The notes beneath the pieces are model-generated. The model was not told where the DNA came from, made no database searches, and worked only from the letters and a program-made list of their open reading frames with translations. A DNA stretch of 64,000 bases, taken from the NCBI GenBank assembly GCA_949316235.1, contig OX438741.1:10851124-10915123 (forward strand), in the 5' to 3' direction. The DNA is from Oegoconia quadripuncta. Taxonomy: Eukaryota; Arthropoda; Insecta; Lepidoptera; Autostichidae. Position numbers and translations under genes: made by a program. Below, piece after piece: positions 45,280 through 56,475 of this stretch; position 1 is the first letter of the stretch; each line of letters begins with the position of its first letter.

Positions 45280-45690
45280 TGTCGTGCACAAAGTTTTATC
45301 ACAACCGGGTAGGCAGAATGATAAAATTTACTATTAAATGAGAAAAAATATAACTACGATATAATAACTTACTCTTATAGCAATACTCGCAATTGTGTAG
45401 AATAAAGAAAGAAAGGCCAAGTCAAGAGTACCCTAAACCGACGAGCATGTATGAACGAACAACCTTATGAGAGTAAAGGAAGCAGAAGAGGTGTGTCAGG
45501 ATCGTAGCAAGCGGAAATCTGGGGTCTCTGTCTACCCCTACGGGAAACAGGCGTGACATTATGTATGTATGTGTAGAATATTTCTTTTCACTTCAGTATG
45601 AATTAGCTATCTTGACAATGCATTTAGAGGAAACCTTACAATTTGATAGGGTTGGCCCTTTCTGCCGGTATGGAGAGCACGCCACTGATA
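45280..45690. mobile_element. hAT-like MITE, copy 3, interrupted
   Basis: CAGTGTCGTGCACAAAG, then GGGTAGGCAGAATGATAAAA; right part GACAATGCATTTAGAGGAAA to GCACGCCACTG. An insertion occupies about 45408-45570 (CAGGATCGTAGCAAGCGG, CTCTGTCTACCCCTACGGG). Confidence 0.62.
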
Positions 45691-45691
45691 G

Positions 45692-45960
45692 AATGTATGT
45701 TTGTATTTTTGCCAATATCGAAAAGATTGATTTGCAATTTGCTCACCAGAGCATCCCTATCCCTCTGGTTCTTGACACATTCCATCAGCAGATGTTGCAC
45801 ATCATCGACCGTACCACAAATATCGCAATTGGGAGAGTCCGCTTTCCTCATTAGATGTGCAAACCACCTAGAGACCCAGAGAGATCCTGGAATCTTTTTT
45901 ATATAAAGTGCGTTGAAAATTATTTGAAAACCTTTATCGTTTGCTAACAAACTTGGTAAG
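45692..45960 (-). pseudogene. LINE zinc-knuckle C-terminus
   Basis: RKADSPNCDICGTVDDVQHL then MECVKN, the same CxxC...H..C knuckle as the 22633 LINE, followed by LFDIGKNTNIHSI. It stops at the hAT-like MITE border. Confidence 0.78.
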
Positions 45961-46495
45961 GTATTGTTCTCGCTTTAAATATTGTCTGGACCTTATAGAA
46001 TTACCGTTTTATTCACATGTTACCTGATGAAATAGACATTTAATTTCTGTGTATTTTGGCTTTAAATCTCGCACTCGCCGCACGTAATATATGCATACTT
46101 GTGTACCATATGCGCCTCTCGGAGGACTGCGGCAGTCAACGCGAAAGCTGCTATAAATTTAGCCACTGCGGGCGTATGTGATCCTGGTACCGGCAGATTA
46201 AATGCACTGAACATTAAATGCACTATGCTTTACCTCAACAATCTTGGTGACGTCTACAAATCTGATTGATTACCATGATAATTTTAAGACCCACGGCACC
46301 TATTTAGATAAATTTTTCTTATTTAATAGGGTAGTTTAATTGTAAATTTAGTATTTTTTGCAATGTTGTTTCGATTACAATATTTTTATTTATATTAATA
46401 CTTCGTTGCATCACATCATGAATAATATTCAAAAGGCGAGGTTATCTCTATATTTTTAGGGTAGTATATAAGTACACTGCGTACAAATTGCAGAT
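45961..46495. other. Unassigned intronic sequence
   Basis: Mixed base composition; no matching repeats. Confidence 0.35.
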
Positions 46496-46499
46496 ACTC

Positions 46500-46860
46500 G
46501 AACACCGTCGCAAGGTCTGAGAGAGAGCTCAGTCTTTTACAGGATGCACTTCGGTGAGTGTGCGTTGGAATTACACAATCTTATTCCACCATCGCCATTT
46601 CATCTTCGGACTACTAGGCGTGGGGAGGCATTCCACCCGTATGTAGTTAACATACCGAACATTCGCACTAAGCGGTTCGATTCTTCATTCATAATGCGAA
46701 AAGCGAAGGCATGTAACTACCTTCCTGCGTCAGTCTTTCCTGAATCCTACAACCTTGGGATATTCAAGAGCAGGGTGAATAGGCATCTACTGAGATCGCG
46801 TGCTTCGTCTTCGGCTTCATCGTCACTTCTCATCAGGTGAGATTGTGGTCAAACGCGTGT
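46500..46860 (+). pseudogene. LINE C-terminus, best-preserved copy
   Basis: The open frame 46544-46840 reads ALELHNLIPPSPFHLRTTRR, then HPYVVNIPNIRTKRFDSSFI, ACNYLPASVFPESYNLGIFK and NRHLLRSRASS. This is the C-terminal tail of a non-LTR element; the polymerase itself is missing (5' truncation). Tail CATCAGGTGAGATTGTGGTC. Copies at 29655, 29865, 31335 and 34575 are on the minus strand. Confidence 0.82.
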
Positions 46861-47554
46861 CCAGTTAATCCTAAAAGAAAAAAAAACAAAGAGACAAAAG
46901 TCTCTTGAGACTTGTGTAAAGTATGTCCTGTAAATGCCAGGTGACATTGGTAAGTAAGGCATGGCAAGGCCTTTGTATGACAGTCCCACTGAAACAATTT
47001 GGCCAAGGACTTAAAATATTCCAGTATTTATGTACTTTATCAAGTCCAGAAAATATGACTGTCACAATTTAATGATAGTCCAGGTAAGCGAACGATTTTT
47101 ACTTCCAATAACCTAAAAGTTCCCAACTTTTTACCTATGTTTACAACATGGATACCTATGGATATGGAACCTAACCAGTGATAGAATAAAAAAAAATTCT
47201 AACAAATCGCTACTTACCTAAAGTATAGTATGTATAATTTTAACAAAAATTGTTCTTATGAAGTTCATTGCGTAGATCCTCGTTGAAATGTTTCTAATAA
47301 ATTGGTTAATAACATCTTTATATTTTTATCATGAAAAAATGAACTATTTTCAGAAACAGTAAAATATGTATTGATTGTTTTTTTATAAAATATTTTTAGG
47401 AGATCTTAGTAACATCTACGACGCATTGAAGTTCACAGCAGTAATAACTTAATATTATAGATTTTATAACTAACGATCTACACTACCACCAGCTACCTAT
47501 ATGTTAGAAAACCTTTTTATTCTATTACTGATAATATTTCGTAAATTGTTTATT
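46861..47554. other. Unassigned intronic sequence
   Basis: AT-rich, no element recognised. Confidence 0.35.
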
Positions 47555-47765
47555 TGTATCTCCAGTCACACACATGTCACATACCATAAGTTCCAAAGCA
47601 ATTGAATAAACATATTTTATAACAATCCATAAAAGTAACCTCATGCAGGATACACTAGAGTATGTGTGTGCTACAGCCGTACAAATGGGTCATAGCTCAG
47701 TGTGTATAAAATTGCTCGGAGAGCAAAACATTGATTATCAGCTATTACCCATTGATAGGTACTCT
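47555..47765 (+). repeat. Repeat F, copy 2 (inverted to copy 1)
   Basis: CCATAAGTTCCAAAGCAATTG, GGATACACTAGAGTATGTGTG and GGGTCATAGCTCAGTGTGTA, co-linear with copy 1 on the other strand. With copy 1 it could form a 200-bp stem with a 2.6-kb loop. Confidence 0.78.
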
Positions 47766-48110
47766 ATCTTTGTGTAAAAAATTAATAACTTTAAGATTAT
47801 GGGAAGCTACATCAAAAAATGTACATATCCCTGCTGGACTATGAAGTTCTCCACAAAATTGAAGTCGTTCGAGGAATATAAACACATAATATTGTTACCT
47901 TATGCCCATTTCATGTACTTAAACATGCATCACTTATGTACCAATGTTTATTATCCGCGGGAATATTCATGAAGTACGGAATGTCAAAGCTATAAAATAA
48001 ATGTAAATGGTACCCAATGCTACGTGACATGACTAAAGTACAGTTATGTATAATTTTAAGACAATAATAAGGTGGCGAAGACTAAATTAGGACACTGAAT
48101 GTGGGATTTG
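47766..48110. other. Unassigned intronic sequence
   Basis: Nothing recognised. Confidence 0.35.
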
Positions 48111-48116
48111 ACAGGA

Positions 48117-48600
48117 GTTGTGTGCGAGTGGTTTGAATCCCGCAAGTGGCATATGTTTGTATGATGATGATGAAATTAGGACCCGAGTTATGGATGTTTT
48201 TCATGTATATGTATTTATTTGAACACCGTTTCAAAGTCGCCTGTCTCTCAGTTTTTTACAGAATGCATTTTTTTTTTGTTTTTTATGTACGACGGGTTCG
48301 TACTTGACCTCAATCACACCTGATATTAAGTGAAGATGACGTCGAAGGTGGAAGCGTACTGACCCGAAAACCCCAACACATTTGGGGGACTGGCTATCTT
48401 ATCTCTGACAACCGGAACACAACAATGTCATTAACATTGCTGCTTGGCGGCTGATTTAGATAAGATGGTGGTAGGTAGCCAGGCGGACATTTAACATTAC
48501 CTACTACCAACCAAACCGAGTACATGTAACCCGCTGGGGATCGATTCATACACCCATAGATGGCGCTGTGTGTATGTGCAAAGATATTTATTTATTTACT
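48117..48600 (+). repeat. SINE family C broken by SINE A
   Basis: Head and body 48117-48230 (GTTTGAATCCCGCAAGTGGC) and tail 48546-48600 (ATAGATGGCGCTGTGTGTAT). Between them lie a LINE scrap (GAACACCGTTTCAAAG) and a minus-strand SINE A. Confidence 0.65.
48269..48545 (-). repeat. SINE family A, nearly complete
   Basis: Tail, body, and CCGCTGGGGATCGA; the tRNA-like head is cut after the B-box region. Confidence 0.88.
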
Positions 48601-48710
48601 GAATCTTATAGTATAAAATTCCGATGTAGGTCAACGGAAATCACAACGACTAGTGTAAGGTTATACTGGAAGTATTACATCGTCGTGTGGCCGCGTGTAC
48701 CTTACTTCTA

Positions 48711-48880
48711 AAGTTTAAAATGTAGATGTACGTGAGTTTCAAAGTTCAAACTCTCAATGTACGTTAGATTGAAAGTTCTAAATCTCGACGTACGTTTAAA
48801 ATTCAAAATCTCGATGTTCGTTAGACTGAAAGTTCAAATACTCGATGTACATTAGTTCGAAAGTTCAAAACCTCGATGTA
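48711..48880. repeat. 31-bp minisatellite, about five units
   Basis: Units contain GAAAGTTCAAA followed by CTCGATGTACGTTAG in diverged forms. Unit length is close to 31 bp, with one shortened unit. Confidence 0.82.
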
Positions 48881-49221
48881 TTGTATTCGCTTTGGTTACA
48901 ATAATGCGTCAAATTATTTTCTCCCGCGTCAATATTATTGCCAACTTAGCATGGACCAACTATCATTTAGTTACATACACCTTCAAGCTCTGTAGCATTC
49001 TCTCCAGAGACCTCATGGCTCGTAATACAAGCATTATGTGATTAGTATTATTTGTAGTTACATATTTGTTCACTTACATTAGTAGAGTCACGTGTTGGGA
49101 TTACTATAATCGAAAATTAGAAAAGCATGCGTAAAATGGAACGAAAAAAGTAAACCTATTGTAATATATTGATATTTCGGTGTTTAACCGTAGCGTAATA
49201 ATAAATAAATAAATAAATGTC
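48881..49221. other. Unassigned intronic sequence
   Basis: Ends in an AAAT run near 49200; nothing else. Confidence 0.35.
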
Positions 49222-49470
49222 TTTACACATACACACAGCGCCATCTAGTTCCACACTAAGCAATTAGGCTAGTATTATATATATCAGATAGTTGATAAAC
49301 TACACAAATACATTTTTTTTGTAAATAAATTCATATATAAATGGAAAACATCCACAACTCGGGAACACGCATCTGCATTCATCATACAAACATATGCCCC
49401 TAGCGAATTCGAACCCGCGACCTTTTGGTATAGCAGTCAGAATTTTTAACCACTACACCAAACAGGTCTT
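49222..49470 (-). repeat. SINE family C, near full-length
   Basis: Head (minus) ACCTGTTTGGTGTAGTGGTT, GGGTTCGAATTCGCTAGGGG, 3' GCGCCATCTAGTTCCACAC. Confidence 0.88.
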
Positions 49471-49489
49471 TTTATATACCGCATCCATT

Positions 49490-49548
49490 GCGATATGCGT
49501 TTATGTTGCAGTAACACCAAAAGTTACAGCAACATAAACGCATATCGC
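49490..49548. repeat. 26-bp hairpin, one mismatch
   Basis: Arms 49490-49515 and 49523-49548 (GCGATATGCGTTTATGTTGC) with a 7-nt loop. Lies just outside the 5' end of the SINE C copy. Confidence 0.9.
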
Positions 49549-49984
49549 TTAGTCAGCGCCGATACCAATGTAATAAATAGGCTTGTTCAGTATTAAAGGG
49601 CCTTGTCGTGCAACATCACAATAGACAACTAGTCTTATTTACGGAACCCCCCGTTTTCGACCAACCACCATCTTTAATACCACATGGCGACCAACTACGT
49701 TATCACACTATAAAGGCTCTGCTAGTTTCCGAGTAACTATTGACCAATTTATGACGTAGTATTAAAAAGTGCATAGAAAATCCATAAGGAGCGACATAAA
49801 TGCAAAAATAACACTGTAGTTTTAACCTGATTTCCAAGAAAACGGCGTCATCAATTCGACTTCATTTTTTTAAACCAACTTCAAAAAGGAGGAGGTCTGA
49901 TATACACCGAATCGCATCGAGAATACTTACACGCGTCTATTGGCTCGCCCTATGTTGACTTTCAATAAATGATTTTATTTTAAA

Positions 49985-50115
49985 TACACACGGATTAGCA
50001 CTGGACCTCAATCACATCTGATGTTAAGTGAAGATGAGGCCGAAGGTGGAAGCGTACTGACCCGGAAACCCAAATATTTGAGGTACTGGCTATCTTATCT
50101 CTGACAACCGGAACA
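49985..50115 (-). repeat. SINE family A, 3' part
   Basis: CAATCACATCTGATGTTAAG to CTGACAACCGGAACA. Confidence 0.85.
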
Positions 50116-50209
50116 TTTTATTTTATCCGACCGGAATATTTATATCCGACTGCCCGAAGAAGGAGCGTAATGCTTAAGGTGCCGAACCTTTGTAAAGACA
50201 TTAAAATAT

Positions 50210-50325
50210 AAATCAAAATCAAAATCAAAAATATTTTATTCAATGTAAGATACAAAAATATCACTTATTGAAAGTCAACATGTTATTTTTTTTTAAACTA
50301 CATCAATAGTCTTCGATAGATCAAT
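50210..50325 (-). repeat. LINE 3' UTR end with AAAATC tail
   Basis: (AAAATC)n then ATATTTTATTCAATGTAAGA and CACTTATTGAAAGTCAACAT; a plus-strand copy is at 60425-60520. Confidence 0.7.
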
Positions 50326-51070
50326 AATGGTTATTATTGATATGTGTTATCGTTTACATAGTCTTAATTAAATAATGTCCCACAACACCGTTTTCACAGT
50401 TTGTCTACGGGAACTCGAGTCTCACGAAAAGCTATGTTACCTATAGTTACAATTTGGATTGGAGTCATCGTGTGCTTTGAATACACATTTACATAAGATT
50501 ATAGGTTTTCTAACAAGATTTTTAGTAGTTTGGCGAAGCGCACCCTGACTGCCTGCACAGGACGAAAAGCAGGTAGTTGCATCCGACGCCTAAGGGTGCC
50601 CACGCAGGACTCGAACCTCGGCTTAGGGCGTTGCTTGGGGGAATTTAGAGACTTAATTACCATCGCTTAGTAATGTGTATAGTCAGAGAGAGGAAACGAC
50701 GCAAGAAACTCTCTGACACACAATTTTGAATTTGGAAAAAAGCTAATTGTAGATGGTGCTATACATAGTTATGTTTAGTGACAAAACAGTGAAAGGCCTA
50801 GGCGACCTAGTCGTACTAAAAATCGCTGTTGATTTCTTATATGGACAGGCTAGGTATTAAGAAGGGTAAGGTATAGTCACCTGCAGTTAAAAGTATACAC
50901 TCATATTAGCGCGCTAAATCTATGGCATTCTTTGCATTAATTATGTTGTGCAATACAAAAAAGCCGCGGGTAGTATTGTCAGAATGTGATTTTTTTATAT
51001 CCATGGCTTGCTTTGTCGAAAACGAAATAATTAATGCAAAAGAGCTGGCGCGTTATGGAACGCGGGGTAT
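50326..51070. other. Unassigned intronic sequence
   Basis: The 95-codon frame 50922-51209 shows no domain and overlaps a LINE tail. Confidence 0.35.
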
Positions 51071-51071
51071 A

Positions 51072-51130
51072 CGCAATACAATACAAATACACTTTATTGC
51101 ACAACAAAAAAGAAAATATAGTTTCAGAAG
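51072..51130 (-). repeat. LINE 3' tail
   Basis: CAATACAAATACACTTTATTGC matches, inverted, the end of the RNase-H LINE at about 23230-23262. Confidence 0.65.
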
Positions 51131-51539
51131 AGTGGTAAGAATAGAATGTAGAATACTTTATACTTATACTTTACTACTACTTTATACGTATACTTGTGCT
51201 TTACTTTAGCTGTACGCGTTGAGCGTTCCATCACCGCAATAGTTAGCTCTCGAGGGACTTCAAATTTACCTGTTCAAACCTTTACAGTTAATGCGGAACC
51301 CTCAGTCTAGTTCTACCTACCTATGTTGTCCATCTTTTTATTATATTTCTGTGATTGTACGTAAAATGTACGTAATATTTTCCTTTTGTTTGTGTTACGG
51401 CCCTATTTCCTAATGTTTACAGTGGAGCGCTGTTTGTCTGCCGCTGAAAGCTGCGGAAGTAAAGACATCGCCACACAATTATCTTTGTTGGTCTGCTAAT
51501 GGTTTACCGCATCCATTACTTAAAATTAATCAGCTTAGG
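51131..51539. other. Unassigned intronic sequence
   Basis: No structure recognised. Confidence 0.35.
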
Positions 51540-52018
51540 ACACGTAAAGATACTGTGGAAGTATATGTATCTACAGGTGAATTAGGTTATCGCAGAGCAA
51601 GCAATAACATTTTTAGGACTTATAGGATTGCGTCTGACTGTCTATGTGTCAAGGACATTTTTCTCACAATCATTTCTGGAGATATCAAGTTGAAATTAAT
51701 GTCGAATACTAAGGTTTGCGGCCGCTTACTACTATAAAAATTTAAAGTCTATTGTAATGAAGTAATAAATAAGTATTTAAAAGACAAAAAACCGGACGGC
51801 ATATTTTGTATTTTGCGGACGCCATGTTGGATTTTTTCGCAAAATGTATCCACTGACACTCCGGGTACCAAGATGAATCTAACGATACCATACACTTTGA
51901 AATCGGTCAAGCCGCCGCTTAGGCTACAGAATGCGCCAAAGGAATGGGCGCCCTTCCTTGGGCAGTCGGATAAAAAGATACGGCCTTCACTGCGTATTTT
52001 CAAAATGAAATAATCCTA
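51540..52018 (+). repeat. Repeat K, longest copy
   Basis: GGAGATATCAAGTTG and AAAAAGATACGGCCTTC recur at 61939-62040; GGCATATTTTGTATTTTG and AGGCTACAGAATGCGCCAAA recur at 6816-7229. No coding potential shared between the copies. Confidence 0.6.
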
Positions 52019-52019
52019 T

Positions 52020-53020
52020 ATACTTACTGACTGATACATACAGTATCAGGGCGGTCAATTAAATTTGATAAATCTCATTAGCCAATCACCGTTCAGGTGA
52101 GTTGTGGGAAATGAACGGGTGGGGGCCGTCTCACCTTGTGGCAAACAAAAGGCAATTATTTTGCCGTCACTTTTGTACCGACCTGAGGTGAACATAATAT
52201 GCCAATTAAATGCACGAGTTAAGTAATTGCGCTATTTTTGTGTACTTACTTACCCTAAACAAGTTTATTAATAAATAGCGTGGATGATCGACACGCCAGC
52301 AAAAATTTATGTCGCATATAGCCATAAATTAGCGATGGCATTTATAATTTGGTCGGTCATATGACTATCATAATATGCGGTTTGCTAGAAGTGAACCTGG
52401 TGGCGCTGGTATCGCCGAAAATGGCGCGGTTATGTTTACAGTAATGTTAAGTCTACACATCGAAAAGGAACATTCATATTGCTACTAGCCGCCATCTACC
52501 ACCACTTAGCACATCAACGAACGTGAGTAACTTTGATTACCTATTATCACCGACCGTCGGGTGAGTCGTTACTTAATAAGATATTGGTAATGGAATTTCA
52601 GCCGAAGTGATTGTAGACTACTCCGGTTGAATCCGACAGACTGCATGCGAAGACCAAGTTGGATAGCATGAGGGGCATGCAAATGTTTACCCTTCACCGG
52701 TAAGCAACTCAGGTTCCATGCTCATAATTGATACGTTTGATTTGTGTGCGGGTAAATGATCTGTAATTGCCTCCTGAAAGATTTGAGATGATCGGGCCCG
52801 TGGTCCATCAGTGTCAGATCATTACACCGTTCTCTTAAATTCCCAGTGGTTCTGTTAAATTCCCAGTGTCATTCTAATGTCCTATTCGCCTTTAGTGGCT
52901 TGATATAATACTCGTATCGCAATTGCCCGACTCACCAAGTACCACGAGACTACCGGCGACGTCCCGGTCGCAGGGATTTCATTCATTTCTAATTAATATG
53001 TGAAATTATCACGTGACAAA
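52020..53020. promoter_or_regulatory. Repeat-free stretch, possible enhancer
   Basis: About 1 kb without any transposon signature. At about 52305-52350, TTTATGTCGCATATAGCC, CATAAATTAGCGATGG and ATTTATAATTTGGTC form a run of A/T-rich sites of the kind bound by homeodomain factors. A lead only; no alignment was available. Confidence 0.28.
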
Positions 53021-53033
53021 CTTATTTTTTTTT

Positions 53034-53353
53034 ATGCACCACGGGTTAGCACTTGACCTCAATCACACCTGATGTTAAGTGATGATGAGGGCGAAGGTGG
53101 TAGCGTACTGACCCGGAAACTCCATCTTATTTGGGGGACTGGCTATCGTATCTCTATCAACCGGAACACAACAATGCTATTAACATTGTTGTCTGGCGGC
53201 AGATTTGGATAAGATGGTGGTAGCTAGCCAGGCGAACATTTAGAATGCCCTACCACCAACCAAACCGAGTACTAAATATGTACCCTGCTGGGGATCGAAC
53301 CCGCGACCTCAGATTCGTAAACCCAATGTTGTTTACATTGAGCCATGGAGGAG
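53034..53353 (-). repeat. SINE family A, full-length
   Basis: From a T-rich tail at 53034 to the tRNA-like head ending TCCTCCATGGCTCAATGTAA (minus strand), with intact B box. Confidence 0.93.
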
Positions 53354-53815
53354 CCACTTAATTTTGCGGTTTGCTTTCGCAACTTCTACTAACTACATAT
53401 TTAAGTTTCTTAGTTTAAATACTTTGTTCACCTACTCACATTGGCTTGGTTATGTTTTGAATTTAAAAACTGGAATACATTTTATCATAATCCCACTTTT
53501 TTCCGACAATCTTCAAAGATTGCTTAAAAAGGCATTGTTTAAAAAACCTTTCAGCCGTGTTTGCATCCCTAATGGATTTAGCCGAAAGCTTTGTTTCGAA
53601 CAAAGAATAGTATTTCTCACGCTAATTGAGATTTCATGGGTATTATTTAAAAATTACGAGAGTCAAAGTTAACGAACGCAATTATATAACGAAAAAGTGA
53701 ATGGAAGGGTCAGTATAGGTAGACCAGCCCCGTATAGTCCAGTAAAAAATACGCAATTTCTGTGGTGTAATTCCTATAATTTTAAAGTTCCTGATTATTT
53801 GTAGAGGATAGAGTA
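53354..53815. other. Intronic sequence with a 102-codon open frame
   Basis: The frame 53364-53672 has no recognisable motif; its first part overlaps TAACTACATATTTAAGTTT, also seen at 40659, so it is probably chance over a repeat. Confidence 0.35.
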
Positions 53816-53819
53816 CCCA

Positions 53820-53935
53820 TGAGTCTTCTTCAATTCAGGAGCTATGCTCTTGTCGGTGGAGTAACGACCATGTCTCTACTTTCCGCCCTCGTTTTAACCT
53901 CTTGGTACGACACGACATTAACCTTTTCTTTTCTT
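53820..53935 (-). pseudogene. RTE-like LINE C-terminal tail
   Basis: AGGTTAAAACGAGGGCGGAA and GAGACATGGTCGTTACTCC on the minus strand match 11243-11305. Confidence 0.75.
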
Positions 53936-54396
53936 ACCCATGAGTAATCAAATAAAAATGTTTTTGCAAACTCTTGATTTAGTTATAGTATAGATATATA
54001 GTTATAAAACCTACAACATTAAATTAAAGTTACCAATGTGAACTTCATTCCATTGTAGAAGACCCTAATATCTCCCAAGAAAATATTAATCAATAGCTAC
54101 TTTATATTTCCTAAAAACAGATCGTGATATTTCATTAATATAAAGAAGTTATTGATCGATTTTTTTTGAAAATACTTACAGGGGTTTCAAGTAGATAATT
54201 CTCCTACGGAATAAAATTCACAGTTGTAATTTTAATCATATAGTCCATGTTTTATTATTAAGTATGTATATTATATCTAAATCAAGCTACCGATTCGTTA
54301 GGATACATTTTTATTCTATCACTGACAGGTACTCCATCCATGTGGAAAAAATCAAGTTACGTAGGATGACATCGTGTGTCGTGCGCGACTTAAATA

Positions 54397-54911
54397 TTAG
54401 GTCCTTACATATGAAATTGGCGTTTTGTATGAAGAATTTCATTAAGACTGTTTTCTCCATACAAATATCTTTGTTTTTTTTTTTTGGGAACGGCAAACGT
54501 TGTGTGTATTATCGGATAACATTAAGTTAAGTATTGGCAGCGTTAATTTTTAAAAGTAACCGGTTTATAAAAGTTTCAGCGAATCTAAGAAATAATTATG
54601 AGAAGCACATGAAAAGAGCTCTATTCAAATTTTTTTTATTATATCGCTTAGTCCAGAAATTAAAAAATATTTCAATCAATCAATCAATCAAATACGCTTT
54701 ATTGTTTGAATAAGGAAGATACATTTAAATATTTAAATAAACATTTAAATATTTAAATAAACATTTAAATAAATATTTCATGTGAAACCTTGAAATAATT
54801 TTCCATTTTTCAAATAAAAAACAAATTTGGATATAGCTTTGAAAATCGCAGGAATTGGTACATATGATTAACGAAGAAAAAAAAACTCCAATTTGATAGG
54901 TAAAGACCCAA
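54397..54911 (+). mobile_element. Mariner-type MITE, copy 2 (515 bp)
   Basis: TTAGGTCCTTACATATGAAA at the left, and reverse-complement TTGGGTCTTTACCTATCAAA at the right, with TA on both flanks. Co-linear with the copy at 7492-7909 except for about 100 bp of extra ATCA and ATTTAAAT repeats at 54673-54775. Confidence 0.88.
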
Positions 54912-55478
54912 TATTATCTCGCGCGAAATAAACGTTTATGGCGCATGTCATGCCACTAGTGCAGAAGGACGTACGTCAATCAAGTGACTGACGTACTCAC
55001 AAAAGGTCAGGTGCGGTTAACCACATTCTGCATAAAAAAAACTCACAGTCAATAGATTTTATTTCATAGGATAAAAAACATAAATTGAAAACGTTACATC
55101 ATTTTAAACTTAATATTAAAAAGATAGGTGATTCGTTACAATATGTAATTGGTCAAAACAAAGAAAAAAATTATGTTATACCTATGTATAATTAGATGAA
55201 ATCGCCGAGTGGCCTATATCCATGCTTGCATATCATCCAAATAGTCAAAAATTATATAGAAATTTAAGCCTTTTGTAAAATTTATAGAAATTTGTAATAA
55301 TAAATTTGGAAAGCACCTGAGAGTTTTCAAAAAAAAAATTAAACTACCTATGCCAAATAGGTATTTTTTTTTTCAAAAGCACCCACAGGCCTGAGATTGA
55401 TATGCCACTGGCATGATTCTTAGGGTTCTTATCATGCGAAATTTATTTGGAACTCATATTTTCTCCAAGTTTTCTTTA
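54912..55478. other. Unassigned intronic sequence
   Basis: AT-rich; GTGGCCTATATCCATGCTTGC near 55210 is also found near 36757. Confidence 0.35.
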
Positions 55479-55810
55479 TTTTTTTTTTATGCATAATGGG
55501 ATGGTACTTGACCTCAATCACACCTGATGTTAGGGAAGATGAGGTCGAAGGTGGAAGCGTACTGACCCAGAAACCCCAACACATTTGGGGGACTGGCTAT
55601 CTTATCTCTGACAACCGGAACACAACAATGCTGTTAACATTGCTGCTTGGCGGCAGATTTAGATAAGATGGTGGTAGCTAGCCAGGCGGACATTTAAAAT
55701 GCCCTACCACCAACCAAACCGAGTACTGAAACATGTACCCCGCTGGGGATCGACCCCGCGATCTCCGAATCGTAAACCCAATGTTGTTTATATTGAGCCA
55801 CGGAGGCGGT
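55479..55810 (-). repeat. SINE family A, full-length
   Basis: Complete copy; B box reads GGGGTCGATCCCC on the minus strand. Confidence 0.93.
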
Positions 55811-55868
55811 TTTTTTTTATTTTATTTATTTATTTAATTTAATAATGTAATTTTGTGGAATAGGCTGT

Positions 55869-55934
55869 AGCTTTAATTGTGTCATTTGGCGGTCGCGTTT
55901 GTAAACGCGACCGCCAAATGACACAATTAAAGCT
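55869..55934. repeat. Perfect 66-bp palindrome (32-bp arms)
   Basis: Arms 55869-55900 and 55903-55934 are exact reverse complements with only GT between them. The centre of each arm is GC-rich (GGCGGTCGCG), in contrast to the surroundings. Confidence 0.95.
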
Positions 55935-56194
55935 TGATTCTTATAGTTTTGAAAAAAAAATCTAGCTATGCCCTATATTTTTCCTTACGATAGAAAACTC
56001 TTCCAGTATATCCTACTATAGTCTGATGAGGTACTCCCAGGTGGCGTCTGTCTTCCTTGACACCGCTCCTCGAAACATTAATCTGGGGATTCAAAGTGAC
56101 TGTTAGTGCTCAAGCTTCGCTGTACTTATCTCTTCCTGTCAGGTGAGATGGACGTATCAAATGCCTATAATCTATCCAACTTCTAATCTATCTA

Positions 56195-56400
56195 ATCCAA
56201 TATTAATGCGAGAGTTTGGATGTTTGTTTGTTTATTGCTAAATTACACCGAAAGGTATGAAGGGATTTGGATGAAATTTGACATCTAGGTAGAATATACC
56301 CTAGATTAAGCATTGGATATTTTTTATCCCGATAAAGTGAGTAGTTCCCGCGGGAGAAACAACTATCCGTGATAAAATTATTCCACGCAAGCGGAGCATT
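56195..56400 (+). repeat. Helitron-like repeat G, copy 6
   Basis: AATGCGAGAGTTTGGATG, CCCGATAAAGTGAGTAGTTC, ATTCCACGCAAGCGGAGC. Confidence 0.6.
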
Positions 56401-56475
56401 TCTGTATATTTATATTTATAAGGTATGTGTGTGACTAGAGTCACAGAATTAATATAGCTAGAATTACAAATAAAC
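56400..56475 (+). repeat. Repeat F fragment
   Basis: AAGGTATGTGTGTGACTAGAG and ACAAATAAACGA. Confidence 0.55.

Noticed and set aside
45561..45906. Plus-strand open frames of 87-97 codons
   Set aside because: Shadows of the minus-strand LINE zinc-knuckle fragment and of the hAT-like MITE.
48711..48880. CRISPR-like array
   Set aside because: Units are contiguous with no unique spacers and diverge from each other; this is a minisatellite in eukaryotic DNA.
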